DNA from: Aristolochia californica
Lineage: Eukaryota > Streptophyta > Magnoliopsida > Piperales > Aristolochiaceae
NCBI GenBank assembly: GCA_029961685.1
Contig: JARWKL010000011.1
Location: forward strand, 4,962,501 to 5,026,500
Length of the DNA stretch: 64,000 bases
Direction: 5' to 3'
Part shown: one piece after another, positions 1 through 13,300 of the stretch
Position numbering within the stretch: the first letter of the stretch is position 1
How the letters are laid out: each line of letters opens with the position of its first letter
The notes under the pieces: model-generated
Seen by the model: only the letters and a program-made list of their open reading frames with translations
Told to the model about the DNA's origin: nothing
Databases searched by the model: none
Translations under genes and position numbers: made by a program

Positions 1-784
1 TCCCTTCCTGTGTTACTTCCTTCAATCCAAAGTTCATCAAATCATTTTCTAAAATTATACAAACTAGTTCTTTTTTTAAAGGGAAAAAAAAAAGTCATAT
101 GCTTCCCACTAAACAAAGTTCATCAAAATCTTTTTAAAAGGTACACCGAATTTAAAAATGCATTTTTTTGGAATCTTTTTAAAATTTTCTCTGGCCTGGT
201 TAACCTTAATGTTTCTCAAACAGCAGTCCCAATACAGCCAATATGCTCCCTACTAGAGACATGTCTCAGATCTCTAGGCACCTGATATATAGCTGACCAG
301 TATCAGACACTATTACACGAAGAACAGGCTGCATGACACATTACTAATTACAACTTTGAAAAATTCACACAGTGAAGGCAAATTAATATATCAAAAAGGT
401 GATATACCTCTTCAACTAAAGGAGAAATACCAAAAAAAAGCAAGATAATGAATAAAACATATTCAAACACCCATTTTATTCCCACATAAAGATGTACCAC
501 ATTTGGCATATTTAACAAGTTAAGCATTTTAATAACACATGTGACTGTCAACTAATACATAGACCTAGTTATTGCAGCATTGCATTCTACCATTTTTTAT
601 ACACATACTACACTGTATAGCCGAGGGAACCATGTGGCTATTGAGCCAAAGACGAAATCCATAATACCATTTGATCCTTAAAGGATTACTTTCTACGTGG
701 AGAAAAGTAAACACAACCAAGTAAAGCAAAAAAACTTGGGAAAAAGGGTATAGAGTACTTCCAAGAAAGTGTTGGGTTCCTTTT
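1..784. other. AT-rich non-coding stretch left of a LINE tail
   Basis: No exon could be recognised on either strand. The last visible exon of the BTR1-like gene ends in phase 0 at a GT donor at 1467-1468, and its third KH domain has not yet appeared. This stretch is therefore most simply part of that gene's next intron. The small open frames here are AT-rich and resemble nothing I know. Confidence 0.4.
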
Positions 785-1090
785 TTAATTTAAAAAAAAA
801 GTTGAATTTTATTCAAGGCACTAGTCCAAAGAACAAAATTATAATGAACTATGAATGGAAAGTCCCATTGCAACGTGAGATTGAAGGAAAACTCCTTGCT
901 TACTAAAAAGTCAGCCAAATAGTTGGCTGATCTAAGAACATGATTCCAGGAACAATCTAACAGGGATGATATATCAACAATCCCATGGAAAGTTTGAAGT
1001 GATGGATTCCATTATTTTCCCCCCAAAGTTACCAGCTAGTTAGGAGGCCAAGATATAAGTGCAGGATCTTCCAAACCTACAATCAATGTA
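785..1090 (-). mobile_element. 5'-truncated LINE, RNase H C-terminus and 3' end
   Basis: Read on the minus strand, this encodes a decayed end of a LINE RNase H domain. It includes a segment reading WNHVLRSANYLADFL, which matches the [17 protein letters not shown] segment of the larger LINE at about 7350-7410. A short 3' UTR with AATAAAA and an A-rich tail follows near 785-800. Only the last 300 bp or so are present, as expected for an aborted reverse-transcription product. It lies in what is probably the fifth intron of the BTR1-like gene. Confidence 0.7.
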
Positions 1091-1468
1091 GATTCTATGT
1101 CCATTTCAGTGTGAAATGTAGAGTTCACATACAAGCCAATGAATAATGAAACTTTTGCCAACCAACACAAAGACGGAAAAGGATAATGAGAGCAGTTACA
1201 ACTCTCTAACTTCTTTCACTACCCTACGTTTAAGAAGCTGCAAAATTGCACTTGATCTTATATAAATCAAACCATTTGACCCCTGGGGAAATTTTCTACT
1301 TAATATTTCTCGGCCCAAAACCTTGCCTTTTTAAGGCAGCAAGGACATGATCCTCCTCATAAGCACTTAAAAAATAAAAATAAAATAAATTTTTAATGGC
1401 GCTAAGGTTGCCAGCATATGAACTCCAGATCAGAAACTACAATAACCAAAAAGTTAAAAGAAACAGAC

Positions 1469-4400
1469 CTTGTTATTCTGAAACTTTCCTCCTGCCCCAT
1501 TTGGTCCAAAATTGTATGCTACTGTTCCAAAAGAAGGAAGGGCATAGCCAACGGGCATACCGTGAAAACCGGAAAAGTTAACACCTAAATATTCAAATTA
1601 AAGGAAAATTATAATGCATCAACTTTGCTGTCTATCTACTAAATACATAATCAGACAGCATAGGCCTAGCAAAATGCACAAGGAAAAAGTTATGCTGTTT
1701 GCTTCTTCTTTTTTAATGTGCCCTGTATTTATCTAATGTATCTAGTATATTAAATGCTTAACTTCTAAGGTTTTTATTTTTTTCGAACAGACAACTATGA
1801 ATTTTGCACAAACTCTCTTTTTAATGTATGAACAGTAACAATATTTATTTCATTACAGTCGAGTTCCATAAACAAGCATCACCTACTTTGTCACGGTTTC
1901 ACCAAGGAAAAGATCCGGGGTCGGATCTCACTTATGTTACATTGCATTAAAGACCTCAGTACAAACAAGGATACCAGGAGGTTGCATTGTCAGGTGCTAT
2001 GAAAGAAAGTTTCTCAGTTCGACTACTTGTACCTTTCTTCAGTAACTTTGATTCTTTTGATTCTTCTACAATTACATATCCTTTAAAAGGGCTAGGCAAA
2101 GAACATTTGGTAAAGGAGACGAGCAAAAACCACAAGGTTTGGGTTCTGGGAATTTATTGTCTCAAAGAAGAGAAGCATTAATGATTAAATGGAGTAGCCT
2201 TGAATAAAACAATGTTAGATGTGACAGACTAGCCTTCCAACAAGTGTATGGAAAAGATCAAGAGTTTAGGTGAATTTAGAAAAAAGAAGCTCAAATTCTG
2301 ATATTTACTAAAAATGTCCAAGCCCTGTTCTTAAAAGGAAAAAAATACATAAGAGCTCATTTATTTCAGTCGTGGTTTCTTAATCATGACCAAAATATAA
2401 TTTCAAAAAAAATCATGACTAGATTTGGAGCTTTGTGAAACTCATAAGAAAGAAGAAATTTGCATCACAGAAGTGTTTCATGAATAGAAATATGTATTGT
2501 TCACAAATTATTTTGAACCTTAAGCGTGCACGTTGAATCAAATGAGAAATTTGAGATTGTAAAGGAAAAAAAATCAAGAAAAGTAATCAAAACTCAACAA
2601 AACTTTATATTGCCCATATTGTCCCAGAGACAAGCCTCAAAATAATTATATAACAAATTATATATTGCACTCACACTGTCTATGATACCTGATTGTCTCT
2701 TTTTTTCATATAACAAATATATGATTGTCCTTTTTAGTCTTTTGTTACTCATTTCTGACTAGTTCTTATATATTCCTCCACTTTTGCCAAAACATCTTAT
2801 TGCTTAACAGGCTATCCATTCCCCATCTCTTGTTTCATGTTATTTATACTGCCCATATCATCCCCCAATCACTTTTTACATTCTCATTATCAACCTATCT
2901 ATATAGAGTACGGTGATAAATTACTCTAATTTAGTAGTAAGCGACAGGAACCATCCAATTCCAAACTAAAAGAAAATAATCAATAAGAATGGTTAAGAGA
3001 ATTGAATATGGTACCTGCATAAGAATAAGGAGCATTCACAGATTGCGAGTAATGAGCATCTTCAGCTAGCTTTGACAAAATCAAATAGAGTGCTCTCATT
3101 TGTTCTTCTAAGGAACCAGTAAGAGTCACAAGCCTGTCGTGCAACCCTGAAAAATTGTTCTCTTGTGGAGATATCTTGATGCCAGCTTGAGAATCCTCTT
3201 GAAATGACCTGCTCAGCAAAGAGTTCATTTAGCCTTTCATCTTTTAAAACAATTTTTTCTCTCTTACAAATGGAAGGACATTTTGTTAAAAGAAGAAGAA
3301 TACAATTCGGTTACCAGAATAAAAGTCCTTAAGAACATCGTTTCCATTAAAATGTCACTCAGTGGAAGCCCTAATAACCATCCTGCTCTCTTATAGTGGT
3401 CATTTTGAAGTGAAGCAACCTAGTTGACATTACTGAAATACTTTCAAAATGCTTTGGGCATTTCTTTCTGAATGTATAAAATGTTAATTTCCTTAGAAAT
3501 ATCTCACTACATATATATAGCCCAAATTGTTCCATGAGTTTTTTTTTTTTTTCTTTTTTTATTTTGTAAAGGGTTTCATTATGTTGTTCAAAACAGCCCA
3601 AAACAATAGCTTAATTATACCATAGTACTTGTCGAGAGGTGCTAATTAAGGCTCAAAGAATTCTTGTAATAGTACCTCATGTTACAGAGTTTTTTTATGT
3701 TAAGATTAGCTTAGTCACTTTAACTTATTCTAAGGGGGATTAGTGTGTTTAGACTTCTATTTCTAGGATATACCTTTTGGAATTCTACTACTGGAATATA
3801 ATTTTCTAATATAAATATTTCCAGAAAACAAAATTATAGCGTTAGCGTGGCCCATAGAATTACTGTAAAAGGTTAAAAGTCACGGTGAATTCAAAAAGGT
3901 TATCTGGTTTCAAGGTCATTGTCATAAGAAGATATTATATAAAAATTTTAAAAAAAAGTGAAACAAGATAGAAAAGATAAAAAGGGAAAGACACCATAGT
4001 ATAACCTTCTTCACATATAGGTGGTGTTTTATGTTTTTAAACATAAAAGTTGCTGAAAAGACGACAGAAAGCTGAAAAAAAAGCAAAAAAAAAAAAAAAA
4101 AAGAAGAGAGAAAAAGAAAGAGAAAACTGAAAAGAATGTACAACACTCTTCAAGTCCGTAGAGTTCTCCGTTTTTTTTTTTTTTATTTGGAGAAACTTCA
4201 AAAGTTGTTTCAGAGAAGGTGTGGAGATTGAAGAGTTGCTTGCCTTTCTAGAGTTTACTTCCGTTGCTGGAGAACGGAAATAGAATTTCACAAATTGAAG
4301 AAACTTTTTACCATTGGAATTCTTGTGAGCATTAACTCGAGACAAACTAATGCTGGAATTTAAAACAAACAGGATTAAAATTTTAGAAGTTGTAATTCGA

Positions 4401-7400
4401 GACCAATTCCCAACACAATTAACCCCCCAAGTGACAGATATGCTTCTAATCAGGAGTATTTTTGTCTTCTTTTGTAAACAACATAAGCTTTTTGGTATTT
4501 AGATAATAGAGTTGGAATATATTCTTTGGAAGAAAGGGCAGACTGGCTGGCGATCAGAATATAAATCTGCAAAAAAAATTCAACCAATGAGTCTGAAATA
4601 AGGCTTCGATCCGAGGTAGTCTCACCATTGACACTGAGCTTGGTGATGCGGTTGGGCTCTTCTTCGTGCAAAGGCAACTGCGAGGAAGAATTTAGTATTA
4701 GCATCCCCATCGGAGAGCCACTTAAATCTTGCACATTGCTTCCGGCGTATGAAAGCTCGCTATGGGCGAAATACTGCATTTGCCCTTGAAGAGCATACCT
4801 CTGGGTGACTTCTGAAGAAGAAAGTCCTCTAGACTCCTCCTCTGAGTTTAGGGCAGCTATATGAGCAAGGGCAATGGCTTTCTCGGCCGAGAAAGAGGCC
4901 TTTTTCGCAGAGGCCGGGGACCACAACAACGGCTTCAACAACTTGAGCTTGACTGGGAAGGTCCACCAGCTCGGGCCAGCAACGGTCATTTCCTCCCAGA
5001 AGGACTAGATAGAGAGGTCAAAAAGAGGGGTCCACCATCCAAGTATTATTGAATTTAAAACAAGGGGGTGGGGGTGGCCCAACTGCCAAAATGGGTATCC
5101 ACCATAATCGGCCAATGATCATAAACGACTCGGTTGAGAACTTTGCCAGTGACATTGTTGTAAAGCTGGAGCCAATCGTTGTTGTTGGCTAAGAAACAAT
5201 CAAGCTTGGAGAGGACGGGGGGTTGTATGTCATTTGACCAAGTGTAAGTCTTCCCAGATAGGGTAATCTCGTCTAGATCCCAACAGCCAATAAAGTCAGC
5301 AAAGAGCCTTATGGAGGTTGTGATTCTCCGAGATGGCGGGGATTTCTCATGGCAGAATCGGCTAACGTTGAAGTCGCCCACAAGCATCAGACAAGTCCAC
5401 AAGATGTCATCCCAAAAAAGGTGGCGCTCATGGTGTTTGGTAGGGCCATAAACACCCACTAGGCACCAAATGTTCCCCGAACCTTTGTTTCTCAACTTGA
5501 TTCCATGGGAGTATGTGCCACAGCAACGATCAAGCATCTCTATGTTACTGGTATCCCACACCAGTAGGATGCCGCCAACCGATCCCACCGCATCCACCAA
5601 AGCCCAGCCGGCCTCCTTGAAGGGCCACAACTCACATATATAGCCAAGGGGAATATAAGTTGCCTTGGTTTCTTGAAGAACAACTACAGTTGCCTTGGTA
5701 AAGGCAAAGAGGTCCCGAATGGAGGCACGGCGACGCAAGGATCCAATTCCATGGACATTCCAAGAGAGAATAATCATTGATCATTTTTCTTCTTCTTCGA
5801 CTTCTCAGATGGGAGGTTATCTCCCGGGAAGCTCCGTGAAGATGGTCCCCATCACCTTGGCAAGTTTCACTATTTGAGCAAGTTTTTAGGTCATATTTAT
5901 GTTGTTCTAACTAAAGAGCAACCACAAACTTTTGAGCTCTTTCACCCGACTCTAGAAGGATGAAGTCATCCGTCTCTGGATTACAGGGATATCGGGTGGT
6001 AGCACTGGGTCCTCCCTAGAGAAGTTGTTAGGGATGGCCTCCATTTCGGCACTGGTAGGTGGTAAGGGGAGGAAGAGAAAGATTTTGTGCGCGACCACGG
6101 GGAGCACGCTCACTGGTTCCAGACTCTACGTCGGAGAGGTAGTTTTCGGGGTTGGGATTTCTCGAAGGTGAGGGAGGAGGAGAGTCCATTACCCGGGGGG
6201 TAGCTTGAGGGGTGTGAGGGTTGTGGAGGTGATTTATAGGAGGGAACATTCGTGGAGTGTCCCGTTTCCCCGAGGACTAAATGATGGGGAAACTTGGCTT
6301 TTTGTTCTCTCTTCTCCAGACTCAGTAGCATTACTATCCACGAGCATACAATTGATAAACTGACATGGAAGCCCAGAATTAATGGCCGATTCACCGTTTC
6401 TTCCGTCTTCTCTAATATCAGAAAGCAAGATTACAGCATGCATGAGCACAAAGCCAACCTGACATGGAAACTCTCAGCACCTAGTAAAATCAAATTTTTC
6501 GTGTGGACGGCCATCAGGGAACAAATCCTCGCCTCTGACAACCTCCATAAAAGAGGTTTCACCGCCCTTGATCGTACGTGTCCCCTTTGTGGTGTGTGCG
6601 ACGAGACAGTTCAGCATGTTCTCTTACATTATGGGTTTTCTTGGCAAGTCCGAATGAAAATATTTCAGAAGATTGGACTCCAAATGGGGCTACACCATGA
6701 TCTTTTTGGCACCTATGAGATGGTTATGGGGATTCGTCTTCCTAGGTTGGGCAAATTAATTCTCTTGGCATGTCTTGCACATGTCCCATGGTGCCTATGG
6801 ATCAAGCGAAATAATCGGAGAGTCATCTCCAAAGCTAGCAACCTGGACAATACGGCTTCTTATGCAGTGGGCCTTATCTCAAGATGGTTACATACCAGGA
6901 AGGAGTTTGCCTCTCTATCAGGTGTTTCCCTTCAGAAAAATTGGAGTTTGATCGCACATATGGCGAGCCCTCTACAGGACTCCGGTTATGGTCACTTGGG
7001 ATCCTCCCCCATGCGATTGCATCAAACTCAATTTTGACGGTAGTGCTTTACGTTGTCCTGGGCCGCCTGGAGCAAGTGGTGGTTTTAAAGATAGCAGTGA
7101 AGACCCTATTATATCTTATGCTGGGCCGGTGGGCATCACTAATTCAAATACTGCTGAAGTGAGTGCTCTTCCATTCGGCCTCCAAATCTTCAAGGACCGT
7201 CTCCATGGCAAGCTACTTATTGAAGGAGACTCAAAGACCGTCATCAGCTGGTGTTCTAAAGATAGCTCCCCCCCCCCCCCCCCCCCCTCCCCCTCTGAGC
7301 GACATTGGCCTATCACCGATTGTATTGCTGACATTGTGTTATCTATTTATTGTAATTGGAATCTCATTCCTAGATCAGCCAATTCTTTGGATGATAAATT

Positions 7401-10283
7401 GGCAAAATTCGGAACCTCCCAGCAATCTCTCATTGTTTGGAAAGGCCTTTGTAATCTGCTCGTTTGAGCTTTTGTCTTAATAAAACTCAGCATCATTTAA
7501 AAAAAAAAAATTGAATAGCAAGAAGATTCCTAAAGTATTTCCTTGGTATTAAACTTGTAAGAAGCAAAGAGGGAATTACATTGTCGCAAAAGAAGTCTAT
7601 CATTCACTGAGACATGTTTACTTGGACCAAAGACAATGAAGACTCCTATGGAGTCGAATGCAAATCTCCATGAAGAACAAAGTCTACCAATTAAGGATAA
7701 GAGGGTAAAGTGGTTTATGCTACAGTGACTCAACATGACATTTCTTATGATATTGGTGTCACAAGTTAATTCATGGAAACTCAAGATGGATTCATCATAA
7801 GGCTATGCAAAGAATATTGAGGTATCTATTAAAGAGTAAAGTTAAAGGGAAAATTCTTAATTTACCCACAAGAGTAGTTCAGTATTTTGTCATTATTATC
7901 CTTCACTTATTAAATTAAGAAAGTTTTTTCTTAGTATTTAATTCAGTCCCTAGAAGCGTATTTAGTTTTAACTAGGAAAAGAGAGGAACCATTTGCAATT
8001 TTAATCTATCGACATAAATAAATTAAAAGGGAATTAGAATGGTGGTTGATCCCTAACCACCTCTCTCTCCTCTTGTGAGACAACTTCTAACTCACCCTTC
8101 TTGTTTCTCAATACTCTTCTCAATCCTACCCAAAGTCAAGAAGTTCGAATCTCAACAGTATCTAAAAAATGCACAAAGAAAAGATTTGTTTTTTAACCAC
8201 AAAATTATCTGGATACTGTTAAATTTTCATATGTTAACCATATAGTTTCTAAAGTTGATAGCTCTACCAATGGTTATAGCACCTGACCTAGAAAAATAAA
8301 AAACAATGGTAGCAAGATTAAGGATAGAAGCTGAATATAAAGCTATGGCTCATATAGCTTGCAAAATAATGTGGGTTACTTTTTTAATTACAGAGCATTG
8401 ATTTTTGGTTAATAAACCTATGACAATGTTCTATGATAACCAGTCTGCTATTTTATGGTAGTACCCCAATGTTTCATGTGAGGACTAACATACTGAAGTC
8501 AATTGTCATTTAATTAATGATGTGGTTATGAATGCCAAGATCACAACTCCTAATATGCATTTTCAAAATCAGCTTGGCGACATTTTTACAAAAGCAATAT
8601 AAAAGGAAAATTTTCATCTATTTCACGACAAGCTAGGGCTGTTTGATATCTATGACCAGCATTATGCGGAGTGTCAAGAAGTGTTAATTAACCTTGCAGA
8701 TATTCTTGTAATTTATCCCATGTTTAGAGAATTTATTTTATTAAAGGGTGGTTTAGTCACTTGACTTTAATTTTTTTAAATAGCAAAATTTTCATTAATT
8801 AAAAGAGATTACAAAAGGGTCATGCCCCAAGGAGAATTGACTCCCCAACAGTAATAGTCCTAGAAACACCAGACTTAAACCATCAGTTAAATGATTGGCC
8901 AATCGAAAAATATGCTTTCAAAAGACTTGAAAATCACGTAACAAATGAAGGAGACATTCTTTTTTTTTATAGGTAACAAATGAAGGAGCGCATTCAGCAT
9001 TCAGCATATGTACAAGTTGACCATTCAGCATTTGTATATGTACATTGTTGTGCATTTGGTGTGGTGATATGGATAGTTTATTTTTATAAATATCATAATT
9101 CTAGCAATGACACAAGTGGAACAAAAGAGACATATAATAGCTCAAAAAAATTTTAAAACCAAAGCCTTGAGACAATTGATATATTTCCTTGACATTGAGG
9201 TTAAACGGAAGGGTGAAGGAATCATTTATCTCAAACAAGTATGTGTAAGATCTCCTAGGGAAACCACATTTTAGGATGTAAGCCTGCAAATATTCCCACA
9301 TAAGTTGGTCTGGATATACATGATGAGCATAGCACCTTTTGTAGCTAATAAGTAGTATTGATGGTCGGTAGAAAGTTTATGTACTTAACTATGACTAAAA
9401 AATGACATTGAACTCAATGTTGGAGACTTAAGTCAAATAATGAGAACATGGGGTCATTATGATTTGTAACATATCTTCAATTTCAACAATGTTCTCTCGG
9501 AAAATTCAGCTTATCAGTGGCATGAAATTAATGATATTGTGGGTATTTTTAACATTTCAAAAAAATGAATTTGTGGGTATTTTAATGCAAATTATGCTAG
9601 GTCTCAAGTGGACAGAAGATCTACTTCAGGTCTTTGAACATGTATTAGAGAAAATTTGGTTATATGAGAGACTGAAAAAACCAAGATTGGTGGTCAGATG
9701 TTATATGCAAAACAGAGGGCAAAGGTTGATGTAGATTGTAAGGTGACGTTGAAAAAAATCATGAATAATGAAGTTTGTCTATATTGTAACCACCTACATA
9801 AGAATGGAGTATCACAATGAGGTTGAACTATGCAATGATGAGTTCATAATTGATCTAAAGACAAGCTCAAAGATGCTTCTACCAAGATTTGACTCATCAA
9901 CTTTTTTCCTCATTCTATAACAAGCTGCCCCTGTTACACATGCACGCTCCAGCTTAAAGGGAGTATCAAAAGATGTTAACAAAGGTAGTTTAATCAGTTT
10001 ACTAATTGGATTATAACTTATTACTGTAATAAGGTACAGTACACCTGTAACGGTTCCTTTTTTACTTTACAACATACACATAAATGAAGTTTTTACATAC
10101 AGAAGAAGAAACATACCACTAAATCTCCTGCATCTACATAAAGTGTTTAGAAGGAAAGTGGCTGACATGAAACTCAAATTGCTTCTAGGAAAAAGAAAGG
10201 CTATTCAAGAGGCTACCTTTATTTAACATGTCATAAACTCCGTTTTATATTGCTATTACAAAAAATAATGAAATTGTCATAGA

Positions 10284-10358
<75 letters not shown>

Positions 10359-13300
10359 GCACTTTACAAACACTAATGCCAGATATACTCATGCATGAGA
10401 CACAAAAGACTCATATAACAATGAAAAAGAGATTAAGGGAGACAACAATAAGGGGAAAAAAAGATAAAATAAAGGAACCAAACAAAGATAATAGTAGTAC
10501 AGACTTATATGCTGTAAGAATGCCGGAAGAGGAATGCCAACCTTTTCAGACTATTCCCCCAACCAGAACACAAGAAAACGATCAACATCATATTTCTTAA
10601 AACTATGAAAAAAAAAACAAAAATTAAGATAGAGAGAGTTTATACTTTATAGTAGCTCCTCCCTTTCCAATTATACAACCACAAGAGCTATTCAGGACAA
10701 TGAGCCTCACTTTTGACTTATGGTCAGCATCATCATCCTCAACGTGCACCTACCCAAAGAAGAAAAGGATTTCCTCCCGTAAGGTACATAAATTACCTGT
10801 TTTGATGTCTCTACCTCACCTAAATAGAAAGAAAAAATTACCTGACTAAGTAATTTTGAGAGAACAAGTTCTGTTGCCTTGAGTATGTCATCAAAAGCTC
10901 CAGATATCATAATTATCCTATCTGAGGTTCCAGGAAAGAATTCATTATTTCGTGACAATTGAATCCGAGCTCCCGACTGTGACTGGATTTCTGTAATGGT
11001 TGAGCCACCCTTGCCAATGACAGACCCAGCAGCCGCATTTGATAGGAGGAACCTTACGTATGTGGACATCTCATTTTCATCTGAGAAAAGATAATCATGG
11101 AATGAGCAATGCCACAGAAAGAGAGAGAGAGAGAATCAAATACTAAATAGAAAACTTTTTTCATATGAAAAGCACAAGTGAGAAGATGAATTGACAAGCA
11201 CTTACATATTCTCATCAAACAAAACAAGACAAGTACTCAACACATTAATGCAGCAAATTGTTTAATATGAAGCTGAAAACAGATATTTGGACAAATGATA
11301 TGCTGGTTTCATGGAGGCAACTGCTCCAAAATCCCCAAAAGCGTAGCCTCCAAATATAAATTTATTTCAAAAAGAGAAAAAAAGACATAAATATTTCAAA
11401 ACCACCTATAGTGCACCATTCAAAATGGTGACGCATCCTTCCACCCTATCAAAAGGCTAAATCATCTTTCCTTTTGTTTGTTTTTTTTACTTGTCTCTTC
11501 TACACACGAAGGCTACACCATCTTTGCAGGAACAAGAATTCCTCAAACGAGTTCGCATTTTGCATCAATTGAAGAGAGTTCAGAACTCCTTTTAGTAAAA
11601 CTTTCAAGGAGAGGGAAGTTTAAGCTGAGAGGGAATGAAGGCAAGTGGAGAGATTACCAGAGTTCCAGAACAGTTTCTAACAAACCTGGAGCAGAAGGAA
11701 GCTCACAGCCATTAATTAGTAAAGAAGACAGTATCGAGTGAAGACTAAATGATTCCCCAGACTATCATTAGCAAGACACACAACTTAAAAAATGGCGAAA
11801 AAATTGGTTAAGTTATAGATTTGGCGATTTGGATAAATCGGGAATTCGGATTAAATGTACAGAAACGTACTCTACAGGCAACTCAAACCTAGCACATACC
11901 CCCAAGTCATGGTCTACTCCATATCACAATAAACGCATGATTTGATTCACCCCTAAACATCCCTTTAAAGTAGCAAAAGATAGCCAAAATATAAAGATAT
12001 GGCTCAATATTGTTACTGCTTCTGTACTCCATACTAGATTAAAATAGATGGAAGAAAACTACCAAATTGACCCAGCTGAAACATCATCAGCTCCATAGAA
12101 GCAATAATTTACTCTAAAATAGGAAAAATTTCAAAAGTTATAGATGTTCAAGTCACGAAGCAGTTATCTCTACAGACACAAAACCATTTCCGTGACCCAG
12201 AACTCGTGTCATCCAGTTAGACAGAGCAAAGAAGTTATGCTATGTAAATACCTTGTTTACAGCCTGAACTATGATCATCTTACCATACTAAATTAGAAAT
12301 ATAAGCACCTTGATTCTCAAGGTGAAATTTATGATGGCTAGTTAGAGAATGATTTGAAGATTGACTTACACTGATAACATTTACAAATGTTATAGCCACA
12401 TACTCATAATATAGGTTTTGAATTGGCAAAAGAAAGGGCAATCTATTCACATCCTCAGCAATTTCACAAGAGAATGAGCTTCCAAATCCTGTGTTTGTGA
12501 CAATTCAGCCTGAAAACTAGGTGTTTGAATTTTATCTTCTTGTGTTTCCAAAATTCGTTATAATTTTCCATACACTTTTTAGTGAGATTTTGCTGGATTA
12601 GAAGTTAAATTACTTAAATTAATCAACTCTTGAATTTTGTCTAGTAACATAAAACTTTAGATTCCTTAGTCTCATTATTTAGTAAAAACTTCATACCCAA
12701 CTATTACTCTTATTAAATTAAGCATTTGAGGAACGTAGACAATGTTATTCTCCTTAGAGTGTGACCTTAGCAATTTCAAGAAAAGAGATACTGAATGAAT
12801 AAGGTCCAACAACCAAATACTGTATGGTAGCATTTAAAATAGCTAAGAGATCAAAAGCTGGTAAAAAGCTGGTAAATGGAGACACCAAACCAAAGAACAA
12901 CTATAACAATACTTCATGCTCCAAAACAAATTCATTAATGTAGCAGCAGTTTATGTTAAATCACCATCTCCAGCCAACCCAGTAAGAAGAAACCCAAATA
13001 ATTGAGAATAACGGGCCAGAGATCTCCCCCCCCCCCCCCCCAAACAAAGCACACACACACACATCTCTAAAGGAAGAACAGTTAATGCTCTAGCAGACCA
13101 GTCAGCCAATAACAGGGGCCCCACATTTATCTTTCAAACTTTACGATAGAGCTTCAACAGTAAGTTAGCCCTCAGCGGTACTTCCCTTTTCCCCACTATG
13201 CCCCTTCTCAAGCAGCTACTATTATATACTTCACAAAAACCACGTTTATATAACACCATAAAAATCTACCTTTAAAAAACAGAACCAAAAAGACAAAGTG

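Noticed and set aside
4037..4345. 102-aa minus-strand frame with a Phe-rich end
   Set aside because: Low-complexity A/T homopolymers produce the frame; no domain and no splice context.
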